Origin: Candidatus Bathyarchaeota archaeon
GTDB lineage: Archaea > Thermoproteota > Bathyarchaeia > Bathyarchaeales > UBA233
DNA length: 22,117 bases
Assembly: GCA_023488835.1 (NCBI GenBank)
Contig: JAMDCS010000112.1
Location: forward strand, 1 to 22,117
Direction: 5' to 3'
Shown in pieces: positions 1 through 7,331 of this stretch; position 1 is the stretch's first letter; every line of letters begins with the position of its first letter. Made by a program: the position numbers and the translations under genes. The notes below the pieces were generated by a model. It searched no databases. It was not told where the DNA came from and was given only the letters and a program-made list of their open reading frames with translations.

Positions 1-187
1 CCTCCCTCGCACGCTTTAAGTCGAACTACCTATCGGCGATTCTCTTAATCAGTGTTTCCCTTTTCAACTTTATTAACATAATTAAGTTAAATCTAACAAA
101 TAATTTTCCTCCTTAAATAGAAAAACCCAATCCGTCTTAGCCAACAAACTAGACCAACTGAGATATGGGGTTAGCTCTTCTCTTCTT

Positions 188-303
188 TTATTTTTGGTTT
201 AGTGGGTCTTTGAGGGTTAGGTTGGTGTTTTTCCAGGTTATTTTTTGCAGTTTTAGGAGTTCTTTGTCGTGGCTGGGAAACTAATAGTGAATCGTGCCAC
301 CAT
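188..303 (-). pseudogene. possible frameshifted small ORF, unknown
   Basis: Reading leftward from an ATG at 303, eight codons (MVARFTIS) are followed, after a one-base shift near 281, by about 28 open codons beginning FPSHDKELLKLQK and ending at a TAA at 188-190. The composition of the second part (Lys, Leu, Asn, Thr, Asp) looks protein-like, but neither half stands alone: the upper frame stops after FPATTKNS and the lower frame has no start codon. I do not recognise a family. The rest of bases 1-356 shows A/T-rich sequence and no gene that I can support. Confidence 0.15.
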
Positions 304-356
304 AATTCTTATATCTCTGCTTGCCCCCTTGAAAATGAATGTGATTTAAATGGGGT

Positions 357-719
357 ATTGCTTTATTCAACCGCTTCCCTAAACAAGTTAGATTTTTAGA
401 CACCACCCTGCGTGATGGAGAACAAACACCCGGAGTATCGCTTGTTCCTGAAAATAAACTGCGCATAGCCCAGCGCCTAGACGAGCTTGGCGTAGATTTT
501 ATCGAAGCTGGGTTTGCTGCGGTTTCTGAGGGCGAAATGGAATCCGTTAGCCTCATTGCCAAGCAGGGTTTGAGGGCTAAGGTTTTCAGCGCGGCAAGAG
601 GCACAAAAGGCGACATCGACGCTGTCCTAAAGAGCGGTGCTTCCGGCATAGCCATGATTATCCCAACATCTGATCTGCACATCGAGTGCAAACTTCACAA
701 GACACGCAGCAAATCCTAA
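357..719 (+). pseudogene. N-terminal part of LeuA/CimA/AksA-family synthase, cut off by a frameshift
   Basis: This frame encodes the start of a DRE-TIM aldolase domain. It has the hallmark FLDTTLRDGEQTPG (399-434), where the Arg-Asp pair binds metal and substrate, then a first alpha/beta repeat and the stretch IPTSDLHIECKLHKTR. Around 707 the homology jumps to the -1 frame and this frame ends uselessly at a TAA at 717-719. One missing base in the ACACGCAGCAAA stretch explains it. The 5' end is also odd: the frame is open from 345 but has no ATG, GTG or TTG before the conserved motif. An ATT at 357 is the nearest possible start. An ATG at 350 lies in another frame and would need a second indel at the CCCTAAACAAG stretch. 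Together with the next entry this is one gene of about 508 codons. Confidence 0.75.
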
Positions 720-1882
720 AAACCACTCAAGACCTTGTTGGGTACGCTAAAGACCACGGGTTAACGGTGGAGCTTTTGGCTGAAGATGCAACCCGCTCAG
801 ACTTCGCGTATTTAACCAAAGTGTTCCTGTGCGCCATAGATGCTGGAGTCGACAGGGTAGTTCCATGCGATACAGTAGGAATCCTAACGCCTGAACGCTC
901 AGCAGAATTCTTTAAAAACCTCAAAAAATCCATAAAAGTTCCGATAGCTGTGCATTGCCACAACGACTTTGGCATGGCAGTCGCTAACACTGTTGCTGCT
1001 TTAGGTTCAGGTGCCCAAGAAGCGCATGCGACAATTAATGGTTTAGGTGAACGGGCAGGGAATGCGGCTTTGGAAGAAATAGTGATTACGCTGCGAACCC
1101 TCTACAAGCTGGACTTAGGTATCAAGACTGAGTTGCTTTATGGCACTTCACAGTTGGTTTCAAGGTTAACAGGCGTTCATGTACAGCCTAACAAGGCAAT
1201 CGTGGGAGAAAACGCTTTCACACACGAATCAGGAATCCACACTCAAGGCGTGCTCTCTAACCCGTTGACTTATGAGCCGATTGCACCTGAACTTGTCGGC
1301 TGCACAAGACGCATCGCAGCTGGAAAACACTCAGGCTCCAACGCCATACGAGCAGACTTAACCAATATGGGACTAAAACCATCTGAAGAGCAATTCAAAG
1401 AGATTTTCCACCGCATAAAAGAACTTGGCGACAAAGGCAAAACCGTTATGGACGCCGATGTTTTGGCAATTGCTGAAACCGTCATGGGCTTGGGTGGAGT
1501 TAAACCAATCCAGCTTGAGGAAATGACGTTTGTTGGCGGGGACAAGGTTACGGCAACAGCTTCAGTTAGGCTGCGGTTAAATGGCAAGGATTGCTGGGGA
1601 ACAGCGGTCGGTGTTGGACCTGTTGATGCAGCGATAAACGCCGTTAAAGATGCCATCGCGGAAACTGAACCCATCACGCTGGAGCAGTACAATGTTAAAG
1701 CTATCACTGGCGGAACAGACGCGATGGTGGAAGTTGTTGTGCGTATGCGTAAAGGCAACCGAACAGTCACAGCCATGGGTGTCCGCGAAGACATCGTTAA
1801 AGCAAGCATGGAAGCTGTCCTTAGCGGCATGAACGTGCTGACAACAGACTACAACAACAAACCCAAGAACAATAGCGCGTGA
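686..1882 (+). CDS. 2-isopropylmalate / (R)-citramalate / homocitrate synthase family, main body after frameshift
   Basis: This is the larger part of an acetyl-CoA-dependent 2-keto acid chain-extending synthase. The barrel carries the metal-binding HCHND motif (near residue 91) and the signature GLGERAGNAALEE (near 120), followed by the subdomain with HESGIHTQGVL and GKHSGSNAIR. From about residue 275 a LeuA-type dimer/regulatory domain follows (TASVRLRLNGKDCWGTAVG onward), so the full product of about 508 residues has the LeuA/CimA layout and is longer than a typical AksA. The GTG at 686 is only where the frame opens; the true N terminus lies upstream in another frame (previous entry). A dehydrogenase of the LeuB/AksF family follows at 4131, which fits leucine, isoleucine or homocitrate-type 2-oxoacid elongation. 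Sequence alone does not separate these substrates. The gene is either a recent pseudogene or intact in the cell with an assembly indel. Confidence 0.85.
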   Translation: MQTSQDTQQILKTTQDLVGYAKDHGLTVELLAEDATRSDFAYLTKVFLCAIDAGVDRVVPCDTVGILTPERSAEFFKNLKKSIKVPIAVHCHNDFGMAVANTVAALGSGAQEAHATINGLGERAGNAALEEIVITLRTLYKLDLGIKTELLYGTSQLVSRLTGVHVQPNKAIVGENAFTHESGIHTQGVLSNPLTYEPIAPELVGCTRRIAAGKHSGSNAIRADLTNMGLKPSEEQFKEIFHRIKELGDKGKTVMDADVLAIAETVMGLGGVKPIQLEEMTFVGGDKVTATASVRLRLNGKDCWGTAVGVGPVDAAINAVKDAIAETEPITLEQYNVKAITGGTDAMVEVVVRMRKGNRTVTAMGVREDIVKASMEAVLSGMNVLTTDYNNKPKNNSA

Positions 1883-1905
1883 AAAAAACCGCGGTCCCTT
1901 TTTTA
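1880..1905 (+). terminator. possible terminator after the LeuA-family gene
   Basis: Directly after the stop codon a run of A's, the GC palindrome ACCGCGGT and a six-base T run (1899-1904) lie in series. The A and T runs can pair across the GC core, though the core leaves little loop. Archaeal termination needs mainly the T run. Confidence 0.35.
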
Positions 1906-2062
1906 AAGGCAAAACAGTTTGTGGTAGTGGCGCAACTACTGCAAACACTTTTACCGATAAACCCGTTGATTTTTGTAGTGACTTGCCCCTAACGGTAAGT
2001 CTCTTTTTGCCGAAAAATAAAATAATCGGGGTTTTTGTATGGGTTTAGTCGAAGGAATCACG

Positions 2063-2389
2063 ATGAAAACCGAGCGCATACCCAAAAGGCACCTTACCGC
2101 AGCATGGAAAACGCTCAGCAGCAAGCCAATGCCCAAAGTTAAAGCGCTAAAGCTAAGCGACGACGATTTTAACCATGTTCTACAGCACCGCCACTGCATT
2201 GAGGATGATTTTCGGGAGATTGAGGAGTGGGGCAGACTTCTTTCAACCAAGGGCACAGATGCCTGCGTTTTTAACGGTGATGAAACCGACGACTCCGACT
2301 ACATAATCTTAGTTAGGGAAAATCCCTATCACACTCTGGACGAAATCATCGTTCATGAGCTATCGCATATCGCCCGAGGCGACCTCTAA
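2063..2389 (+). CDS. short HEXXH-motif putative metalloprotease-like protein
   Basis: The product is 108 residues from the ATG at 2063; an ATG at 2039 would add eight. The 2063 start has a GAAGGA Shine-Dalgarno-like element six bases upstream, so I prefer it. The only recognisable motif is at the very end: DEIIVHELSHIARGDL, a HEXXH zinc site whose two His and Glu would be catalytic in a gluzincin-type peptidase. The chain stops six residues after the second His, so the third zinc ligand usually found downstream in this class (Glu in gluzincins) is absent. The final 30 bases overlap the convergent LLM oxidoreductase gene, which may explain a clipped C terminus. Either it is a degenerate minigluzincin-like protein, or the motif serves another metal role. 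Function unproven. Confidence 0.6.
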   Translation: MKTERIPKRHLTAAWKTLSSKPMPKVKALKLSDDDFNHVLQHRHCIEDDFREIEEWGRLLSTKGTDACVFNGDETDDSDYIILVRENPYHTLDEIIVHELSHIARGDL

Positions 2390-3340
2390 GCTACACTTTT
2401 TGGCGACGGCTTCTGAGAATAATCTTAACCCATCCGTGGCTGGTAAGTCGGCGAAGAACAGCATAAAATAAGTCACACCCAAATCCTTGTAAACTCGTAA
2501 ACGCTCGATGAATTCTTCGGGAGTCCCAGCCAAAGTGGACTTCTCGTAATCTTCTAAGCTCATGTTTGCCGGTTTTAGCTTTGAAACCTTCTCGGTCAAC
2601 TCGTTTTGGTCTTTGGCAATCAATACTTGACCGCTTAGCCAGCATGACCGCTCAATTTCCCCAAAATCCCTTCCAACCGCCTTGCAATGATGCTCTAAAA
2701 CTCCCAGCTTACGCTTATACAAGTCCACGGATGGCAGGAAACCCCAGTCAAACCTGTCCGCATACTTTGCGGTGACTTTTAGTGTGTGTTTTTCTTCGCT
2801 GCCTCCAACAGTTATGGGTGGATGAGGTTTCTGCTGGGGTTTGGGTTCGCAGACGGCGTCTGTAAGGGAGTAATATTTGCCTTTGTAGGTTGCTTTTTGT
2901 TGCGTCCACAGCCCTGTTATTACTTCTAAAGCCTCGCCCAAACGTTCCATTCTAACCCTCAGCTTGGGAAAGTCAAATCCATAAGCAACATGCTCAGCCT
3001 CTTGGACGCCTGCGCCAATGCCGAATTCTAACCTGCCATTCGATAGGACGTCGAGGGTGGCGGCGGTTTTGGCGAGCATGGCTGGGTTTCGGTGAGCGTT
3101 GCATGTGACCATGGTTCCCAGCTTTATCTTGCTGGTTAACGCGGAGAGAGCCGAGAGGGTTGTCCACGGTTCAAGAATTGGCCAGTTATTGTACATTAGA
3201 TGGTCGTCGAGCCAAATGGAATCGTAGCCTAATTTTTCGCTTTCTAAAACGATGTTTTTAAGGAGACTGAATTGTTCGTTGGGGATTTTGGCTTGGAATG
3301 CGTAGAAGGGTAGGAATACTCCGAATTTTAGTTTGCCCAA
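2360..3340 (-). CDS. LLM-class flavin/F420-dependent oxidoreductase
   Basis: A luciferase-like monooxygenase (bacterial luciferase/Mer family) TIM barrel of about 326 residues, full length for the F420-dependent LLM group. It starts KFGVFLPFYAFQ, then has the typical LGYDSIWLDDHL, the segment LGTMVTCNAHRNPAMLAKTAATLDVLSNGRLEFGIGAG split over two strands, the loop of PKPQQKPHPPITVGG and a C-terminal cap region ending in a ferrying helix before GDMR. Known members use F420 or FMN and transfer hydride to small molecules; the substrate cannot be read here. It starts with TTG: the one at 3340 has a GGAG six bases upstream, while the TTG at 3352 adds MEHG without a good site. Its 3' end overlaps the convergent HEXXH gene by 30 bases. 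It is monocistronic in this window. Confidence 0.85.
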   Translation of the reverse strand: MGKLKFGVFLPFYAFQAKIPNEQFSLLKNIVLESEKLGYDSIWLDDHLMYNNWPILEPWTTLSALSALTSKIKLGTMVTCNAHRNPAMLAKTAATLDVLSNGRLEFGIGAGVQEAEHVAYGFDFPKLRVRMERLGEALEVITGLWTQQKATYKGKYYSLTDAVCEPKPQQKPHPPITVGGSEEKHTLKVTAKYADRFDWGFLPSVDLYKRKLGVLEHHCKAVGRDFGEIERSCWLSGQVLIAKDQNELTEKVSKLKPANMSLEDYEKSTLAGTPEEFIERLRVYKDLGVTYFMLFFADLPATDGLRLFSEAVAKKCSLEVASGDMR

Positions 3341-3531
3341 GCCATGCTCCAACCGTGCTAAGCTATGATTAGAGACTATTGGTGCAAGACAGTAATAGAC
3401 TTTAGCATACTGCCCTTCGGTTTTAAGAAACAGACAGTTTTTGTCACGTTAAAACCCGTTGTTCACTTAGATAAGTAATTATAATTCATAAACCCTATTT
3501 TTAGAACAAACCCACTTAGTCGTGATTCCAT

Positions 3532-4047
3532 ATGCCGACCAAACCGCCTTCTATCTTCGACTTGATGAATGAAGACAGCGGCGCAACGGTTGATGAGGAA
3601 GCGGAAAAGAAGAAACGCCGCAAAGAACTCCTTGAACCCACAGGCGTTAAGGAACTCTTTAAGGAAGGCAAAATCAACATAAACAAATTCACCTGTGTCG
3701 GTGGACAATGCAGATTGTGCATCAAAGCCTGCCCAACTAACGCGTTATACTGGAGCGCTGGCGGAGTCGGGATAACTGAGGATTTGTGCGTTTACTGCGG
3801 CGCTTGCGTGCTCAACTGCATGGTGAATGACTGCATAAAAGTCGAGCGGACACGAGACGACGGCAAAACCGAGCGTTTCAGCAAGCCCAAAGACGTTATC
3901 ATGCTTCAAGAGAAAATCAACAGTCGGAAACGTTTTGAACGAGTGAGAACAAATGCTGCCACAATGCGACGCTTTAAAGGAAAAGATAACGTCAAGCAAT
4001 ATCGGAACTTACGGCAACTGTACGTAGAACAGGAAAACAAAGTTTAG
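3532..4047 (+). CDS. 4Fe-4S dicluster ferredoxin-domain protein
   Basis: A 171-residue cytosolic electron carrier or enzyme subunit. A charged N-terminal extension (residues 1-50, rich in Lys and Glu) precedes a two-cluster ferredoxin fold. The first cluster ligands are C55, C60, C63 and C67, with an unusual four-residue first spacing (CVGGQC) and the classic CxxCxxxCP ending. The second set is C86, C89, C92 and C96 in CVYCGACVLNC, with a spare C101. A basic tail of about 65 residues (KDVIMLQEKINSRKR onward) follows, with no further motif. No partner oxidoreductase subunit is adjacent, so it may act as a free ferredoxin or as a stand-alone subunit of a larger complex. A TATA-like stretch (AATTATAATTC, about 3477-3487) lies some 45 bases upstream of the ATG. 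Confidence 0.8.
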   Translation: MPTKPPSIFDLMNEDSGATVDEEAEKKKRRKELLEPTGVKELFKEGKININKFTCVGGQCRLCIKACPTNALYWSAGGVGITEDLCVYCGACVLNCMVNDCIKVERTRDDGKTERFSKPKDVIMLQEKINSRKRFERVRTNAATMRRFKGKDNVKQYRNLRQLYVEQENKV

Positions 4048-4130
4048 CACATTCTTGGCTTAGAAAAACAAAAGGCACAGGAATGCTGATAAGCAAAAAC
4101 ATTATTTACAAACCCTGAAGGCAAACTTGA

Positions 4131-5156
4131 ATGAGTAAAACTTACAAGATAGCCGCGCTTAAAGGCGACGGCATCGGACCCGAAGTTACCGAGGCAACCG
4201 TGAAAGTCCTCGAGGCAATTCAGGAAAAATCCACTTTCAAAATTAACTTTCTCTACGGTGAAGCGGGATACCACTGCATAGCCCAATACGGTACCAACTT
4301 GCCTAAGCAAACAATCGAGTTAATCAAGCAAACCAGCGCGTGCCTCAAAGGTCCAATGACTACGCCTGAAGAGCCAGGTGCACCCGTAAGCGTAGCCGTA
4401 ACCCTGCGACGAATGTTCAACCTCTACGCCAATGTTCGTCCCTGCCGAAGTTTTCCAAGCGTGGAATCCCTAAAACCCAACATCGACCTAATCGTGGTTC
4501 GGGAGAACACGGAAGGTTTGTACTCTGGCGCAGAATCCCTGCTTGCTCCAGGCGTGGGAGTAGCGCTTAGAATAATTACGCGGGAAGCATCGCTGAAAAT
4601 CGCAGAGTTCGCGTTTAAACTGGCAAGCCAACGCAAAAAACACTTAACCTACATCCACAAAGGCAACATCCTACGCATAACTGACGGTATCTTCAAAGAC
4701 GCTGTCAAAGAAGCCCAGCAGAATTACCCCGACGTTGAGGTCGATGACTTGCACATTGACGCGGCAACCATGCAGCTAATCAAGAAACCCGAAGCCTACG
4801 ACGTGATGGTGACCACAAACCTTTTTGGCGACATACTCTCCGACGAGGCAGCACAGGTTACGGGTAGCTTGGGTTTAGCGGCTGGAGCCAACATCGGCGC
4901 CACCTACGGCATGTTTGAACCAGTCCACGGCTCCGCTCCCAAGTACACTGGAATGAACAGGGTTAACCCCATAGCCACTATAATGGCAGGTGCCATGATG
5001 CTTGATTACTTGGGCGAAAAGCAAGCTGCAGGAAAAATTGAAAATGCCGTGATCGTCGTCCTCAAAGAAGGCAAAGTCAGAACCGCAGATTTAGGCGGCT
5101 CGGCAACCACCAGCGAAATGGCTGATGCCATAGTGGCAAAAGTCAATTCGCTCTAA
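4131..5156 (+). CDS. isocitrate/3-isopropylmalate dehydrogenase family
   Basis: A 341-residue NAD(P)-dependent beta-decarboxylating dehydrogenase. Motifs in order: GDGIGPEV near residue 14; NLYANVRPC near 97 with the substrate-binding Arg; RENTEGLYSGAE near 124; the catalytic Tyr/Lys region around HKGNILR; NLFGDILSDEAA with the metal-binding Asp residues; and GSAPKYTGMNRVNPIA near 267 for cofactor binding. This pattern is shared by LeuB, NAD-dependent isocitrate dehydrogenase and homoisocitrate (AksF) enzymes, and the substrate is not certain. The nearby LeuA-family synthase gene favours a 2-oxoacid elongation role over a TCA-cycle role. leuC and leuD homologues are not in the window. An A/T-rich TATA-like stretch lies about 30-40 bases upstream. 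A seven-base T run follows the stop, and the convergent gene's stop is five bases on. Confidence 0.88.
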   Translation: MSKTYKIAALKGDGIGPEVTEATVKVLEAIQEKSTFKINFLYGEAGYHCIAQYGTNLPKQTIELIKQTSACLKGPMTTPEEPGAPVSVAVTLRRMFNLYANVRPCRSFPSVESLKPNIDLIVVRENTEGLYSGAESLLAPGVGVALRIITREASLKIAEFAFKLASQRKKHLTYIHKGNILRITDGIFKDAVKEAQQNYPDVEVDDLHIDAATMQLIKKPEAYDVMVTTNLFGDILSDEAAQVTGSLGLAAGANIGATYGMFEPVHGSAPKYTGMNRVNPIATIMAGAMMLDYLGEKQAAGKIENAVIVVLKEGKVRTADLGGSATTSEMADAIVAKVNSL

Positions 5157-5161
5157 TTTTT

Positions 5162-6010
5162 TTAACTTTCGTTTGGGGCATCCACAAAAGTATTTGAATC
5201 AACATGAACCTCAACCGCGCCGTTTTTGCCATCCTTCACCCTAGCGTTAACCAACAATAGCCGCGGGTTCGCTCTTAGCAGCACTTCCACTTCAGCGACC
5301 TTCTCGTTCCAAACAACCACCGTCACCTCGCCCGAATCATCCCTCAAAGCCAAACGCAAAACTGTGCCATCGCACTCGTCGTTTCGAGGAAAAGTGCTCT
5401 TGCCTAAAACCGACTTCACCTCTCCCGCGAGGTGTACATTGCCTGAGTTGCTGGTTAGGGTTTTGATTTTGGAGGTGAATTTTTCGATGGATGGGTAGCT
5501 GTTGCCTTCTGGTTCGGGTTGGATTTCAATTTGGCTTTTGTTGCCAAGATGCAGCTCTGTTTTGCCGTAACGGTCCTGCCGCGTGTACCCATGTGCCAAT
5601 CTGACCGCTTGCCCAGCTTTGAGCTCGCCCCTCTCAACCAACTCAGCTTTCGCATCCCACAAAACCACCCTTAAAATCCCCTCCTTATCCGCAAGCATTA
5701 GGGTGGCAAATTTACCTGATTTTTCTGCTCCTTGAAAGGTTTTAGCTGGGAAAACGGCGATTAATCTGCCTGCCACCGTAACATCGTACAAGCCAGCAAA
5801 CAAGCGGCTGGTTGATAGGATTCCGTTGTTATGAAACGTGTTCTGTTGGACCGCAACGCCGAATTTAGCTGCAATCAACCTTAGCAATGTTTCGTCGCCA
5901 AGTAGACCGCCCGTTCTGGCTCTTTCAGCCTGCAGCCTTTCTAGGATTTGCTCTTGGCTGATTAGCGGGTTTTGCCGTTGGATTTCTTGGATTAGGTCTT
6001 GGGTGGTCAT
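5162..6010 (-). CDS. RPA-like single-stranded DNA-binding protein with OB folds
   Basis: About 282 residues from the ATG at 6010. The first 60 residues are a helical region (MTTQDLIQEIQRQNPLISQ...) that resembles the N-terminal helical segment of archaeal RPA-like proteins. Two OB-fold regions follow: one around DVTVAGRLIAVFPAKTFQ to SQIEIQPE, with the typical strand GILRVVLWDAKAELVERGELKAGQAVRL, and one around NVHLAGEVKSVLGK to VEVHVDSNTF, with GEVTVVVWNEKVAEVEVLL. No C4 zinc finger is present. Known relatives coat ssDNA in replication and repair. Longer in-frame starts (6058 ATG, 6064 TTG) are possible, but they would place the TATA box at 6043-6054 at or inside the coding start, so 6010 is preferred. 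Single gene, convergent with the dehydrogenase. Confidence 0.8.
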   Translation of the reverse strand: MTTQDLIQEIQRQNPLISQEQILERLQAERARTGGLLGDETLLRLIAAKFGVAVQQNTFHNNGILSTSRLFAGLYDVTVAGRLIAVFPAKTFQGAEKSGKFATLMLADKEGILRVVLWDAKAELVERGELKAGQAVRLAHGYTRQDRYGKTELHLGNKSQIEIQPEPEGNSYPSIEKFTSKIKTLTSNSGNVHLAGEVKSVLGKSTFPRNDECDGTVLRLALRDDSGEVTVVVWNEKVAEVEVLLRANPRLLLVNARVKDGKNGAVEVHVDSNTFVDAPNES

Positions 6011-6042
6011 TTTGCGCCGACACGATAAAGATGTGCTGGGGC

Positions 6043-6054
6043 TTTTAATTTTTT
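6043..6054 (-). promoter_or_regulatory. TATA box for the RPA-like gene
   Basis: On the minus strand the A/T stretch AAAAAATTAAAA is centred about 38 bases upstream of the ATG at 6010. This predicts a start site about 12 bases before the codon and helps to decide the gene start. Confidence 0.45.
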
Positions 6055-6128
6055 GCATTTCCAAGCGTGCTATCTATGTTTATTAAAAACGCTATTTCAT
6101 CTTTTATCTGGAACGCGGAGGCAAAACG

Positions 6129-6389
6129 GTGGATCTTGCGGTTTTTTACGCAATCGGCGTAGCTCTAGTCATTCTTGGAATAATAATTATAGTTGCCGCG
6201 ATTATTCTCGCTTCCATGGGTAGCGCAAAGAAGAGCAAAGTTCGGGGTGCAGGCGTAATTATGATTGGTCCCATTCCCATAATTTTTGGCACAGACAAAA
6301 AATCAGTTAAGGCGGTTTTGGCGCTGGCTTTAGCGCTCACCCTTGTTGTCTTAATAATTGTTGTAGTGAATTATTGGTTGTTGAGGTAG
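6129..6389 (+). CDS. TIGR00304/DUF131 family membrane protein, copy 1
   Basis: An 86-residue protein with two hydrophobic spans (about residues 6-30 and 61-84) separated by a short charged segment with the family signature GAGVIMIGPIPIIFGTDKKS. DUF131 proteins are small archaeal membrane proteins without a known role. The start is the GTG at 6129, supported by a GGAGG at 6117-6121. It lies seven bases upstream of a second family member, so both are probably translated from one transcript. Confidence 0.8.
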   Translation: MDLAVFYAIGVALVILGIIIIVAAIILASMGSAKKSKVRGAGVIMIGPIPIIFGTDKKSVKAVLALALALTLVVLIIVVVNYWLLR

Positions 6390-6395
6390 CTTGGA

Positions 6396-6692
6396 ATGTT
6401 AAATGATGGAGAAGCTGAAGATGACGTCATCGGCATATCCAGCAGACTCTTGGGTTTTTTGCTTTTAGGCATAACCTTGGTTTTCGTTGGCATAGCAGTT
6501 TTGATTGTTGCTTCCGCGGTTTTAGGTGGGTCAGGAAGCGTGGGCGGCGTAATTTTAATCGGTCCCATCCCTATTGTTTTTGGTGCTGGAACTGACGCTG
6601 GCTGGCTTATCGCAATTAGCATAATTCTTTCTGTTGTCAGCGTAGTTTTGTTTTTGGTTATGAATAGACGAGCGAGAAGGTTTAGTGGTTAA
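6396..6692 (+). CDS. TIGR00304/DUF131 family membrane protein, copy 2
   Basis: A 98-residue paralogue of the preceding gene. A charged N terminus (MLNDGEAEDD) is followed by a span at about 18-43, the signature GGVILIGPIPIVFGAGTDAG, and a second span at about 66-90 with a basic tail (RRARRF), which suggests both ends face the cytoplasm. The start follows a GAGGTAG element. Function unknown. The tandem arrangement suggests a local duplication or a hetero-oligomer of two related subunits. Confidence 0.8.
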   Translation: MLNDGEAEDDVIGISSRLLGFLLLGITLVFVGIAVLIVASAVLGGSGSVGGVILIGPIPIVFGAGTDAGWLIAISIILSVVSVVLFLVMNRRARRFSG

Positions 6693-6701
6693 AAAAGGGT
6701 T

Positions 6702-6824
6702 TTACTCGTTTGTCTGCTCTTCTTCCTTGCCGTAGTACGCGTACAGGAAGATAAGTAGTAGAGCAATAAACGTTGAGCCCATCAACAGGTACTGGAGTGT
6801 TACGAAGTATGCGCCTAGATCCAT
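6702..6824 (-). CDS. 40-residue single-span membrane protein
   Basis: A short ORF beginning MDLGAYFVTLQYLLMGSTFI, with one hydrophobic span (about residues 8-30) and an acidic soluble tail (KEEEQTNE). An AAGGAG lies eight bases before the ATG, which is good support for translation. It follows the SWIM-domain gene by 45 bases on the same strand and may share its transcript. I do not recognise the family. Size and layout resemble small accessory subunits of membrane complexes, but no such complex is encoded nearby. Confidence 0.6.
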   Translation of the reverse strand: MDLGAYFVTLQYLLMGSTFIALLLIFLYAYYGKEEEQTNE

Positions 6825-6869
6825 CGGAGGTTCTCCTTGTATTTACCTACTGTTGTAGCATCTTCATAT

Positions 6870-7283
6870 TTAAGCAGTAGCTTTTTTCCATTCATTCATC
6901 AGCATGTCATAGCACTCGTCGTTTTCCTCTATCATCTCAAACCACCCCAGGTTAGCAGCGATTTTCTGCGTTAAAAGGTGATAGCACATGTGAACTTTCT
7001 TGTCCAGCACTCGAAAATAGAAGTCGTCGCAGGTGCAGAATTCTGCTTCAGGCATAATCAAGTAGTCCCGCTCCCTGCCCACCACTATCCAAACGGTTCT
7101 GCCGCTGGGCTTGAAAATGTATTTTTTAACTCTGCCTTCTTTTAGGGCATCGAGCGATTTAGTGAATCTTGGTCCGAAAAGCTCATAGAGCTCAGTTAAG
7201 TTGTTGCCTGACAGTTTGCCCGCTGCTTTTGCTTCCCTACAAACCGCGTTTAACGTATCGATTTCTGAGGTATCATTCATCAT
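6870..7283 (-). CDS. SWIM zinc-finger domain protein
   Basis: A 137-residue protein with a SWIM-type zinc site: C83, C85, C100 and H102 in the pattern CxC-x14-CxH (FCTCDDFYFRVL...MCYH). SWIM domains bind DNA or proteins; archaeal SWIM proteins paired with Shu-like RecA paralogues act in recombination, but no RecA paralogue is adjacent here. The N-terminal 50 residues are helical and charged, and residues 51-78 form beta strands (KYIFKPSGRTVWIVVGRERDYLIM) typical of what precedes the SWIM site. Two ATGs (7283, 7280) are possible starts. It lies 48 bases downstream of the Hsp20 gene on the same strand. Confidence 0.75.
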   Translation of the reverse strand: MMNDTSEIDTLNAVCREAKAAGKLSGNNLTELYELFGPRFTKSLDALKEGRVKKYIFKPSGRTVWIVVGRERDYLIMPEAEFCTCDDFYFRVLDKKVHMCYHLLTQKIAANLGWFEMIEENDECYDMLMNEWKKATA

Positions 7284-7331
7284 TACACTAGCTACTCTAA
7301 GGACTAATGTTAAGGTGGAGTTTTTAGGCTT

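Noticed and set aside
1..117. Strong AAGGAGGA element on the minus strand near 105-112
   Set aside because: The possible starts after it stop within a few codons, so it does not mark a recognisable gene; chance in A/T-rich DNA is likely.
281..691. 136-codon frame on the minus strand opposite the LeuA-family N terminus
   Set aside because: It is antisense to a clearly conserved aldolase domain, and its composition (Ser/Pro/Ala-rich, no motif) is that of a shadow frame.
1270..1948. Long minus-strand frames opposite the LeuA-family C-terminal domain
   Set aside because: The plus strand is conserved coding sequence; these frames have no ribosome site or protein-like pattern.
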